Made by a program: the position numbers and the translations under genes. DNA of 45,288 bases, from positions 1 through 45,288 of the forward strand of contig CALXRZ010000082.1 in the NCBI GenBank assembly GCA_944391015.1, in the 5' to 3' direction. The notes under the pieces are model-generated. The model was not told where the DNA came from and searched no databases. It saw nothing but the letters and a program-made list of their open reading frames with translations. Position 1 is the stretch's first letter, and each line of letters starts with the position of its first letter. This DNA is from an uncultured Clostridia bacterium (GTDB lineage Bacteria > Bacillota > Clostridia > TANB77 > CAG-508). This document shows, one piece after another, positions 8,397-18,342 of the stretch.

Positions 8397-8645
8397 CTAT
8401 CTCTCTTTTTGTTCTTTTTTGTTTTGTTCAAGTCTGCTTAAGGTATTATATATTATTTCATAGCAATCTGGAAGATTTTTGTAGTTTTCAGGTAATCCTG
8501 CAAAAAAGTTATTTATAACTAATTTTCTTACTTTCCATAAATCTTCTTTTTTTATTGCTGTTCCCTCTCCTAAGGCTCTAACTTTAAAAAACAACTCTGA
8601 TTCTACCATTGCCATCAAATTATTTCTTAATTTGGCATTATCCAT
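8397..8645 (-). CDS. small conserved-looking protein downstream of gyrA
   Basis: 82 aa, no family recognised. It is predicted helical, with VESELFFKVRALGEGTAIKKEDLWKVRKLVINNFFAGLPENY as the central, best-formed part and a charged tail (EQNKKEQKER). No membrane segment or metal motif. It follows gyrA by 75 bp in the same direction and ends at the bidirectional terminator, so it may be the last gene of the gyrA transcript. Ribosome site is weak (AAGGACAGG lies about 12 bp upstream of ATG). Codon use and start are plausible for a real gene. Confidence 0.6.
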   Translation of the reverse strand: MDNAKLRNNLMAMVESELFFKVRALGEGTAIKKEDLWKVRKLVINNFFAGLPENYKNLPDCYEIIYNTLSRLEQNKKEQKER

Positions 8646-8720
8646 AGTTTTAGAACCTGTCCTTGTATAAAATTTAGGTTTTTAAAAGGTTTTGCCTATA
8701 AACCTAGTTCTTAATTTTTT

Positions 8721-11162
8721 CTATTGTTCATTTTCTTTTTCTTCTGTAGGAATTGTTTCTATGCTAACCACTTTTCCTTCATTTGTTCTCATAAGTGTTA
8801 CTCCTTGTGTAGAACGTCCTAATATACTAATATCTGAAACTTTTAGTCTTATTATTGTTCCAGTATCTGTAATTAGCATTACATCCTCATCATCTGTAGC
8901 TATTCTTATTCCTACCAAATCTCCAGTTTTTGGAGTTACTTTATATGTTGTTACTCCTTTTCCACCTCTTGTTTGAACTCTATATTCGTCAAGTTCTGTT
9001 CTTTTTCCAAATCCATTTTCAGTTATTGCAAGAAGTGTCGCTTTACTTCCTTGAATGATTGACTCCATTCCTATTAAGTAATCTTCATCATCTAGTCTAA
9101 TTCCAATTACACCTTGTGATACTCTTCCCATAGGTCTTACGTCTTTTTCATCAAATGTAATACACATACCTTTATGAGTTACTAATACTACATTATCTTC
9201 TCCGTCTGTAAGTCTAACATCTATAAGTTCATCTTCTTCCTTTAGGGTAATACCAATTAAACCACTTTTTCTTACAGACATATATTCATTAAGTGCTGTT
9301 TTCTTAATTATTCCGTTTTTAGTAGCCATCAATAGGTACTTGCCCTCTGCAAATGTTGCAATAGGTATAACTGCTGAAATTTTTTCTCCTCCGTCTAACA
9401 TTAGAAGGTTTACTATTGCCGTTCCTTTTGCAGTTCGTCCTGCTTCTGGAATTTCGTATCCTCTTAATCTATATACTTTTCCTTTATTACTAAAGAATAA
9501 TATAGTATCGTGAGTAGAACAAGTAAATATTTCTTTTACAAAATCTTCCTCTCTAGTTGCGATTCCTGTTATTCCTTTTCCTCCTCTTTTTTGGCTCTTG
9601 TATGTATCTATTGGCATTCTTTTTACATAGCCAAAATGAGTTAAAGCAACAACACATTGTTCTTCTTTTATTAAGTCTTCTACATCAAATTCTCCTTCTG
9701 CTGCAACTATTTTGGTTTTTCTTTCATCTCCAAATTTATCTTTTATTTCTAGTAATTCTTCTTTTATAATGTCATATACAAGTTTATCACTAGCAAGTAT
9801 AGCTCTTAAGTGCTCTATTAACTTCATCAATTCAGCATATTCTTCTTCAATTTTTTCTCTTTGCAATCCAGATAGTGTTTTTAATCTCATATCTAGTATA
9901 GCTTGTGCTTGAATATCAGAAAGTCCAAATCTTTCCATCAATCTTTCTTTTGCATCATCATAAGAATTTCTAATTATTTCGATTACTTCGTCTATATTAT
10001 CTAATGCAATTTTCAATCCCTCTAAAATATGTGCTCTAGCAAGTGCTTTATCCAAGTCAAACTGAGTTCTACGAAGAATAACTGTTTTTCTATGGTCTAT
10101 ATAATATTCAAGGCATTGTCTTAATGTAAGTATTTTTGGCTCTCCATTAACTAACGCAAGCATTATAACTCCAAAAGTATCTTGCATTTGAGTGTATTTG
10201 AATAGTTGATTTAGTATAACTTGGGCATTTACATCTCTCTTTAATTCAATTACAACTCTTACTTTTTCCTCTCTGTCTGATTCATCTCTAACTTCTGAAA
10301 TTCCCTCAATTCTTTTTTCCTTTACTAAATTAGCAATGTTTTCAACTAATTTTGCTTTATTAACTTGATAAGGTAATGATCTTACAACAATTCTTTGTTT
10401 ATTTCCACTCATCTCTTCTATTTCAGCTTCTGCTCTCATTGTTATTTTACCTTTACCAGTTGTATAAGCTTCTTTTATTCCTTCTCTACCTAGTATAAGT
10501 CCTTCTGTTGGGAAGTCAGGACCTTTTATTATATTCATAAGTTGCTCATCGGTAACATTATCGTCATCTATAATTTTTATAATACCATTTATGACTTCTG
10601 TTAAATTATGAGGTGGAATATTTGTAGCCATTCCTACTGCAATACCTGACGAACCATTTATTAAAAGTGCTGGTATTTTAGCAGGTAATACTTGTGGTTC
10701 TTGTAGCCTATCATCATAGTTTGGCATAAAGTCAACAGTATTTTTCTCTATATCAGCAAGCATTGTCTCTGCTATTTTTGACATTCTTGCTTCAGTATAC
10801 CTCATAGCAGCAGGAGCATCTCCATCAACTGAACCAAAGTTACCGTGTCCATCAATTAGTGGATATCTCATAGAAAAATCCTGTGCCATTCTTACCATAG
10901 CATCATAAACTGAAGAGTCACCGTGTGGATGGTACCTACCTAAAACAGAACCAACTGTATTTGCACTCTTTCTATATGGTTTATCTGATGTTATACCATC
11001 TTCATACATAGCATATAAAATTCTTCTATGTACTGGTTTCAAACCATCTCTTACATCTGGAAGCGCACGAGAAACAATAACACTCATAGCATAGTCAATA
11101 TATGATGTTTTCATTTCTGTTTCAATGTTTCTTTCTATAATCTTTCCTTCATTTTCTTCCAT
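8721..11162 (-). CDS. gyrA: DNA gyrase subunit A
   Basis: 813 aa, full length. The catalytic tyrosine is Tyr122 in AAMRYTEAR. The quinolone-determining region reads [10 protein letters not shown], with Ser at position 83 and Asp at 87 by E. coli numbering, the usual susceptible-type residues. The C-terminal beta-pinwheel has the GyrA box as QKRGGKG, needed for DNA wrapping and negative supercoiling. It is on the leading strand of the left arm. In most Firmicutes gyrA directly follows gyrB; here about 5 kb of T4SS-type genes separate them. Confidence 0.98.
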   Translation of the reverse strand: MEENEGKIIERNIETEMKTSYIDYAMSVIVSRALPDVRDGLKPVHRRILYAMYEDGITSDKPYRKSANTVGSVLGRYHPHGDSSVYDAMVRMAQDFSMRYPLIDGHGNFGSVDGDAPAAMRYTEARMSKIAETMLADIEKNTVDFMPNYDDRLQEPQVLPAKIPALLINGSSGIAVGMATNIPPHNLTEVINGIIKIIDDDNVTDEQLMNIIKGPDFPTEGLILGREGIKEAYTTGKGKITMRAEAEIEEMSGNKQRIVVRSLPYQVNKAKLVENIANLVKEKRIEGISEVRDESDREEKVRVVIELKRDVNAQVILNQLFKYTQMQDTFGVIMLALVNGEPKILTLRQCLEYYIDHRKTVILRRTQFDLDKALARAHILEGLKIALDNIDEVIEIIRNSYDDAKERLMERFGLSDIQAQAILDMRLKTLSGLQREKIEEEYAELMKLIEHLRAILASDKLVYDIIKEELLEIKDKFGDERKTKIVAAEGEFDVEDLIKEEQCVVALTHFGYVKRMPIDTYKSQKRGGKGITGIATREEDFVKEIFTCSTHDTILFFSNKGKVYRLRGYEIPEAGRTAKGTAIVNLLMLDGGEKISAVIPIATFAEGKYLLMATKNGIIKKTALNEYMSVRKSGLIGITLKEEDELIDVRLTDGEDNVVLVTHKGMCITFDEKDVRPMGRVSQGVIGIRLDDEDYLIGMESIIQGSKATLLAITENGFGKRTELDEYRVQTRGGKGVTTYKVTPKTGDLVGIRIATDDEDVMLITDTGTIIRLKVSDISILGRSTQGVTLMRTNEGKVVSIETIPTEEKENEQ

Positions 11163-11234
11163 TTTTATTATTCCGTCCTTTCTATTTCCGTTATTTATTC
11201 TACCTTTGTATTATACTATAAATGCTTTAAAATT

Positions 11235-11285
11235 TGCAAGTAAAAAAGGCTATTTCTTTTAGAAAAAATAGCCTTTTTACTTGCA
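11235..11285 (-). terminator. terminator at the end of T4SS operon 2
   Basis: Minus-strand stem GGCTATTT / AAATAGCC followed by six T, inside a longer, nearly perfect inverted repeat (TGCAAGTAAAAA outer arms). It can work in both directions and isolates gyrA from the T4SS genes. Confidence 0.8.
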
Positions 11286-11319
11286 TTATATTATTTATTA
11301 TTGAAGTTTTAAAAGCAAA

Positions 11320-11409
11320 TTTTCTTATAAGTTTTGTATCTTTCTCATTATCTGCTTTTTTATATATTTTTGGTATTTCTATTATATGAATTTCTAAATG
11401 TTCTGTCAA
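11320..11409 (-). pseudogene. fragment of an Rpn/PD-(D/E)XK nuclease-family transposase
   Basis: About 30 codons encode TEHLEIHIIEIPKIYKK, which resembles the LEIHFIELPK segment of recombination-promoting nuclease (Rpn, PD-(D/E)XK) proteins. The rest of the gene is absent on both sides: upstream is the stop of the 239-aa gene and downstream the frame runs into the terminator. It is a decayed remnant and suggests past insertion activity between gyrA and gyrB. Short length makes the match tentative. Confidence 0.45.
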
Positions 11410-11418
11410 TATTGTTAT

Positions 11419-12138
11419 TTAGCTTAATAAATTTGCTAATTCTTTCTGTTCATTCGTCAAATTAAAATCTTTATTATTATTTTTAATTAAAGTATGTAAA
11501 TTTTCTATAATGCGTGCTTCTTTTATAGTGCTTTCCAAAGGCATTATTTCTTTCAGTGTTTCCTGTATTTTTTCATACTCTTTTTGCATTCCGTCAAAAT
11601 CTTTATTATCGAAGCTATTTTTCCAACTGTTTTCATAGGTTGATAAATTTTCTACTTGCTCTAGTTGGTTAGTAAAATTATCTTCAATTTTGTTACTTAC
11701 ACTATTTAATATAGCATCCTTTCCACTACTTATTATTCTCGCGACATTATTGCTAATTAAACCTGTAGAGCTTGTCTTATCTAAAACAGTATCCAACACA
11801 CCAGAAATTCCATCAATTATACCTCCACTTTTTACTGCATCCCTCGCTTGAGAAATGCTATCAAAGTTTCCTGTAAAGATTCCGACAATACTTTTTCCTA
11901 AATCTACTGCATTATTTATGGCTGTATCTACTCCCTCTTTAAAACCTCCTTTTAATAGTGCATCTTTTACTTCAACTGCTCCATCTTCTATAAAGTCAGG
12001 TAATATCATTCTTATACCAACATCTAATGCAGAGTTGATAACTTTTCCTAAAGTAGATTCCAAGAAATTGTTTTGTTCTTGTGCAAGTTTTTCTTCTGTT
12101 ACACCATTTGTTAAAGATATATTATTTTCTAGTTCCAT
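11419..12138 (-). CDS. uncharacterised 239-aa protein of T4SS operon 2
   Basis: 239 aa, not recognised. The central part (about residues 30-140) alternates Gly/Ala/Ile-Val stretches (GFKEGVDTAINNAVDLGKSIVGIFTGNF, SGGIIDGISGVLDTVL) that look like amphipathic or membrane-interacting helices, and the C-terminal 90 residues are a charged, probably coiled, helical region. There is no signal peptide and no cysteine. Its ATG overlaps the end of the TadZ-like gene by 17 bp, with AATAGGAGG inside that gene, so translation is coupled. Candidate T4SS accessory protein or substrate; this is inference. Confidence 0.75.
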   Translation of the reverse strand: MELENNISLTNGVTEEKLAQEQNNFLESTLGKVINSALDVGIRMILPDFIEDGAVEVKDALLKGGFKEGVDTAINNAVDLGKSIVGIFTGNFDSISQARDAVKSGGIIDGISGVLDTVLDKTSSTGLISNNVARIISSGKDAILNSVSNKIEDNFTNQLEQVENLSTYENSWKNSFDNKDFDGMQKEYEKIQETLKEIMPLESTIKEARIIENLHTLIKNNNKDFNLTNEQKELANLLS

Positions 12139-13360
12139 AATAATTACCTCCTATTATTTTTTCATTTATTTTTAAATATTCATTTCTAATTTTTTTGTTT
12201 ATTAAATTATATTTGTTATTTTTATTTATTAACTTGTTATATTTTTCACTATAACTAACTTTTCCTATTATATAAAATTCACTAAATATATTTTTCAATA
12301 ATTTATAACTAATTGATTCAGAATTATATTTATTAAATATTAAATTTATTTTGTTTATTTCAATATTTAAGTTATTTATGAATTTATCAAGCAATTTAAT
12401 AGTTTTATTTATTTCTAATAAGTTAGTATCTGATAAAAATATACATTTATCACTTATTTTTACTACATCTTTTAAATTGTTTATATTATCAATGCAATTT
12501 GTATCAATAATAATTAAATCATAAATATTTTTTAAATTATTTATATTTTCTAATAAAATATTAAAAAGGAAATTATTATTTATTATTTTATTATTTATTA
12601 ACAAATTTATTTTTTTATTTATTTTTATAATATTAAAATATTCAAATAATTTATTTAATTTTGTATTTTCTTCTATTTTATTATTTTCTTGAAATTTTTT
12701 TAAACCCAGAATTGTGGTTATAGAATTATTTAAAAAATCTGAATCAATAATTAAAATTCTATTCTTTTGATAAGTATTTATTTTAGCTAAATTTATTGAA
12801 AAAATTGATTTTCCTACTTCTGGTGGTCCAGTAATACAAATAGTAATATTTTTTATATAAGGATTATATTCTTTTATTTTTTTATTCATTTTAATTTTAA
12901 ATAATTTTATTATTTTTTTAATTCTATTTTTATTATTTTCTGATTTTGTTTGTCTCTCTTTTTTTATTATACTATTATAATTATTATTTGTATTCTCGGT
13001 ATCATTTATTGCTTCTATTATTTTTTGTAAATTTATTTCTTCGTTTTTATTATTATATATTATTTTATAAATTATTTTTTTATTTAAAAATTCTTCTAAT
13101 GATTTCAAATTATTTTCTGAAATAATAATAATTTTTATATTTTTATTTATAGTATTTATTTTTTTAATTAGTTCTTCTATTGATATATCGCCCTGTAAAG
13201 AAGCTTTTAATATAATATAATCAATATTTTGATATTTTTCTAAAATTTCAATAATTCCTTCTTTATATTGTATATCATTTATTATTATTTCTATATTTTT
13301 TTCTTTTTTTAATTCATTATTTATTTTTTCATTGCCTATAGCAGTAATTATTTTTTTCAT
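12122..13360 (-). CDS. TadZ/CpaE-like ParA-superfamily ATPase
   Basis: 412 aa, very rich in Asn, Ile and Lys. Residues 1-115 look like a receiver-type domain (INDIQYKEGIIEIL) without an obvious phospho-acceptor site; 116-165 is a low-complexity linker; the P-loop domain begins at about 170 with ITGPPEVGKSIFSINLA, then LLIIDSDFLNN and LIIIDTNC as Walker B-like strands. CpaE/TadZ proteins place secretion or pilus machines at chosen sites in the cell. The P-loop lacks the usual leading Lys of the ParA deviant Walker A (GPPEVGKS rather than KGGVGKT), so ATP hydrolysis may be altered. Ribosome site AAGGAAT; 22 bp after the VirB4 gene. Confidence 0.72.
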   Translation of the reverse strand: MKKIITAIGNEKINNELKKEKNIEIIINDIQYKEGIIEILEKYQNIDYIILKASLQGDISIEELIKKINTINKNIKIIIISENNLKSLEEFLNKKIIYKIIYNNKNEEINLQKIIEAINDTENTNNNYNSIIKKERQTKSENNKNRIKKIIKLFKIKMNKKIKEYNPYIKNITICITGPPEVGKSIFSINLAKINTYQKNRILIIDSDFLNNSITTILGLKKFQENNKIEENTKLNKLFEYFNIIKINKKINLLINNKIINNNFLFNILLENINNLKNIYDLIIIDTNCIDNINNLKDVVKISDKCIFLSDTNLLEINKTIKLLDKFINNLNIEINKINLIFNKYNSESISYKLLKNIFSEFYIIGKVSYSEKYNKLINKNNKYNLINKKIRNEYLKINEKIIGGNYYGTRK

Positions 13361-13381
13361 ATATATTCCTTTTTTATTAAA

Positions 13382-15214
13382 TTATTTGTTTATGTCATTT
13401 TCTATTTTATTTTCTATAATTTCTTTTTCAAAATCTGCTGCATATATTTTATTTAATATATGTTCATCTCCAACAAATGTTAAGCACTCTCCTCTTTTTA
13501 AAGATTTTATTTCTATTTTTTCTTTCTCTGATAAATTAGTATATTTTTCTAATATTTTTATATTTTCTTCTTCTAATGAAAAAAACGTTTTTATACTTGA
13601 ATTATTTAAAATACTTTTTCCATATACTCCATCTTCTAAACTAAAAATATCAGAAATATCTTGAGTAACAGCTACTCCACTTCCACCGTATTTTCTAATT
13701 GTTTTAAATATTTTATATATAAATCCTGCCACATCTTTATTTGAAGTAACTCCGATTAGTCTCCAAATTTCATCTAAATAAATAGCCTTTTTTATTTTTC
13801 TATCTTTTTTTATTTTGTCCCAGAATAAATCTGTAAATAAATACATTCCATATTTTAAATTTTCTTCACCAAGTTCATATACATCAGCAACTATTAACTT
13901 ATTATTTAATTCCACATTTGTATAATTATTAAAAAATTTTAGAGAACCTTTTATAAAAGGAATCAATTTTATTTTAAAAATTTTTGTTTTTTCGTCTTTA
14001 TCTAAAATATTATAGAAATCTTGTAAAATAGGCATATCTAAGCTTTCTTTGAAAACTAACTCATTTTCTGTTTTCTCTTTGTATAAACTTTTATCATCAA
14101 AAGTTATATTTTTAGTATTGTATAATTCTATCAATTTTTCTTCTAAAATTGCCTTTTCTTCCTCATTTATTTTTCCAAAAATTAGATTAAAAAAGCCAAT
14201 CAATTTACTAATTTTATTTGCCAAATAGCCTTGTTCATCATCTTCTATGCTTTCTTTTCGTATATCAAAAATGTTTATATATGTATCTGAACCTGGTCCT
14301 ATTTTTAGTAGAGTTCCATTTAAATTTTCGCATAGATTATTATACTCTCTTTCTGGGTCAATTATATATTGCTCTATTCCTAGTAATCTATATCTTAAAA
14401 TTAGTAATTTTGTATAAAACGACTTTCCTGCTCCAGATGTTCCAAATATACACATATTAGCATTTTTGTATTTTTGTGTATTATACCTATCAATAAAAAT
14501 TAAAGAATTATTATAAATATTTATACCAATAAATATTCCTGAATCATCAAATATTGCTGAGGAAATAAAAGGATATGTACATACTAGTCCACTTGTTAGT
14601 ACATTTCTTTTTGATACTTCTTTTAATAATTTATTGTTTTCCATTAAAGGTAAACAAGCTCTATATGCTTGTTCTTGCCTAAAAAATGCTCTTCTTGTAT
14701 GAAGTCCTTTACTTTCTAGTATTCCTTCAATTTTATTTAAAATGCTATCTACTTCTTTTAGTTCCTGTGAATATGTATTTATATAAATATATAAAAAATA
14801 TAAATCTTCATTATTTATTTGTAATTCTTTTCTAATATATTTTGCATCATTATATGTAAAAGAAGCAATATCAATATCTTGCCTGTTTTGATTATTACCT
14901 TTTAAATCGGCTCCGACATTTCCAATATGATATGTAAGCTCTCTGATGGTTTTATAATTATCTTGTTTCTCGTAAAATATTGAAATATTAACATCAATAT
15001 TAGTGTCTATAAGTGTTTTCAAAAGTAATTCATTTTGTTCCCTAAAATAATTAACTATCAATATAGACGAAAAATAATTATTGTCAATTTCTATATATTT
15101 TGGATTCGATAAATTTATATATGACGGAGCTAAAAAATCATTATTAGAAATTGTCCCTTCTAAGAAATTTATTTTTTCTTTATTATTTTTTTGTATTTTT
15201 TTATTTATTTTCAT
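13382..15214 (-). CDS. VirB4/TrsE-type T4SS ATPase
   Basis: 610 aa. The N-terminal part includes LTYHIGNVGADLKG-like sequence typical of VirB4 proteins; Walker A FGTSGAGKSF is at about 268-277, followed by IIDPEREYNNL; Walker B is in KKAIYLDEIWRLIG at about 495, and GVAVTQDISDIF follows. VirB4 ATPases power assembly of the T4SS channel and pilus and act with VirB3/PrgI and VirB6. Here its partners are encoded more than 7 kb away on the opposite strand. It lies 30 bp after the separate N-terminal domain protein and starts at ATG with GAAAGGA. Confidence 0.88.
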   Translation of the reverse strand: MKINKKIQKNNKEKINFLEGTISNNDFLAPSYINLSNPKYIEIDNNYFSSILIVNYFREQNELLLKTLIDTNIDVNISIFYEKQDNYKTIRELTYHIGNVGADLKGNNQNRQDIDIASFTYNDAKYIRKELQINNEDLYFLYIYINTYSQELKEVDSILNKIEGILESKGLHTRRAFFRQEQAYRACLPLMENNKLLKEVSKRNVLTSGLVCTYPFISSAIFDDSGIFIGINIYNNSLIFIDRYNTQKYKNANMCIFGTSGAGKSFYTKLLILRYRLLGIEQYIIDPEREYNNLCENLNGTLLKIGPGSDTYINIFDIRKESIEDDEQGYLANKISKLIGFFNLIFGKINEEEKAILEEKLIELYNTKNITFDDKSLYKEKTENELVFKESLDMPILQDFYNILDKDEKTKIFKIKLIPFIKGSLKFFNNYTNVELNNKLIVADVYELGEENLKYGMYLFTDLFWDKIKKDRKIKKAIYLDEIWRLIGVTSNKDVAGFIYKIFKTIRKYGGSGVAVTQDISDIFSLEDGVYGKSILNNSSIKTFFSLEEENIKILEKYTNLSEKEKIEIKSLKRGECLTFVGDEHILNKIYAADFEKEIIENKIENDINK

Positions 15215-15244
15215 ATTATCCTTTCATTAAATATTTTTTTATAA

Positions 15245-15763
15245 TTATTTATTATTTGAATAAATTCTTGTATTAAAAAAAGAGAATAAAATATTTTTTA
15301 TTTGTTCCTTATCATTTAAATCAATAGCAATATTGCCACATCTCGCTAAACCATCTTTTATTTTAAAAAATTTATCATTAAGGTTTTCTATTGCGTGTGT
15401 CTGTACATCCATTATTTCATTATTTTTATTTATATAATCAATAATAATATAATAATTTTTTGAAGATGATTTTTTATTATTATTTAATTCTTTGATATAA
15501 TTTATATATTTTTTCGATATTTCTTGAATATTTTTTTCTTCTTGAATTAAATTATTATTTATTTGAGAAAAATGATTGGATAAATCTTCTTTATTACTTT
15601 GAATTAAAATTTGGAAATTAAAATCACAAGTTTTTAAAAATATTTTATATGAATTTAAAATAGCTTCTTTTTCTAAATCAGATTTTAAATTAAAATTGAT
15701 TGGACTTATTTTAATTATTTTTATATATCTATTATCTTTTGTTTTTATAATTCCGGTTCTCAA
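15245..15763 (-). CDS. VirB4-associated N-terminal domain protein (5' end frameshifted)
   Basis: 172 aa from a TTG at 15763 that has no ribosome site. RTGIIKTKDNRYIKIIKIS followed by PINFNLKS is the pattern seen at the start of VirB4/TrsE-type proteins of Gram-positive conjugation modules, here on a separate polypeptide before the ATPase. The expected preceding residues, NWLKIDKILEN, are encoded in the next frame just upstream (15732-15830), and removing one C from the minus-strand ACCGGAAT at about 15755 joins them into ILENGIIKTKD. So this is probably one gene of about 195 codons with a single-base insertion, real or artefactual. Confidence 0.65.
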   Translation of the reverse strand: MRTGIIKTKDNRYIKIIKISPINFNLKSDLEKEAILNSYKIFLKTCDFNFQILIQSNKEDLSNHFSQINNNLIQEEKNIQEISKKYINYIKELNNNKKSSSKNYYIIIDYINKNNEIMDVQTHAIENLNDKFFKIKDGLARCGNIAIDLNDKEQIKNILFSFFNTRIYSNNK

Positions 15764-15830
15764 GTATTTTATCTATTTTTAGCCAATTTTGTGAAGAATT
15801 ATTAGTACTTTTTCTATTTACTTTTAATAT
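15732..15830 (-). other. out-of-frame 5' end of the VirB4 N-terminal gene
   Basis: The strong ribosome site AAGGAGG (15845-15839) is followed eight bases later by a frame without a canonical start codon (ATA at 15830) that encodes NRKSTNNSSQNWLKIDKILEN. This segment continues the downstream VirB4 N-terminal protein after a one-base shift. The unusual ATA initiation should be treated with caution. Confidence 0.5.
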
Positions 15831-15866
15831 ATTAAAAACCTCCTTACTTTATTTTTTATATTTAAT

Positions 15867-15895
15867 TATATATCACATTTTATTTACAATTTCAA
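15867..15895 (-). promoter_or_regulatory. predicted promoter of T4SS operon 2
   Basis: Minus-strand TTGAAA (15895-15890), 17-bp spacer, TATATA (15872-15867) about 22 bp upstream of the AAGGAGG site. The hairpin element copy 2 begins about 88 bp upstream. Confidence 0.5.
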
Positions 15896-15982
15896 GCAAA
15901 ATCGTATGCCAAGTTTCGACATTTTTCCACATAGTTGAGAATAAATTTTATTTTTATCGATACTATTAGAATAGAACCAGTA

Positions 15983-16132
15983 AGAAAAGAACCAGTAATT
16001 TTTATTTGTATTGAAGCCTTAAGGTGGGGACCGACAAGTTTACAAACTGTTAAACGACACTTTAGTGGTGTTTATACAGTTTGTACGATGTTGGGGGGCG
16101 AAAATACAAATAAAAATTACTGGTTCTTTTCT
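15983..16132. repeat. palindromic structured element, copy 2
   Basis: 150 bp with perfect 30-bp inverted arms (15983-16012, 16103-16132) around a 90-nt core homologous to copy 1 at 2266-2404. The arms share no similarity with those of copy 1 apart from the inner TATT/AATA. Core changes are compensated: AAC:GTT in copy 1 corresponds to GCC:GGC here, and CCAAC:GTTGG to CCGAC:GTTGG. This copy has an extra small hairpin (CAC...GTG). It lies 17 bp after the gyrB stop, where it could also end gyrB transcription, and upstream of T4SS operon 2. Confidence 0.82.
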
Positions 16133-16149
16133 AAATGTTTATAATAAAA

Positions 16150-18066
<1,917 letters not shown>

Positions 18067-18093
18067 TTATAACTCTTCCTTTCTGCATCTGTT

Positions 18094-18342
18094 CTATTTA
18101 CTTGCTCTTTTCGCTAAAGTGCTTGAAGAAATATTTGTAATATAACCAATAATTTTATTATTCTTTTCTAAAATTATCAAAGACTTTTTATTATTGTCTG
18201 ATACATCTATTATATTATCACTAATTTTTAAATTTTGTAATACATTTTCTAATTTTTTATTTTTTTCCAATGATTCAATATCTAAAATAGAAATAATATT
18301 ATTAGAATTTATGACAACGTCTTTTCCTATATGAACATACAT
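18094..18342 (-). CDS. remB: RemB-like DUF370 protein
   Basis: 82 aa with MYVHIGKDVVINSNNIISILD at the start and a C-terminal SSSTLAKRASK, as in the YaaB/RemB family found between recF and gyrB in Firmicutes. In Bacillus the related RemA/RemB proteins affect matrix gene expression. Its ATG overlaps the recF stop (TAATG), which indicates translational coupling. Confidence 0.85.
   Translation of the reverse strand: MYVHIGKDVVINSNNIISILDIESLEKNKKLENVLQNLKISDNIIDVSDNNKKSLIILEKNNKIIGYITNISSSTLAKRASK

Noticed and set aside
8646..8720. Terminator between gyrA and the 82-aa gene
   Set aside because: Short AGGTTT/AAACCT pairings exist but there is no stable stem with a T-run.
11227..11319. C-terminal half of a 60-codon ORF
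   Set aside because: It lies in the terminator of T4SS operon 2; only the first 30 codons resemble a known family.
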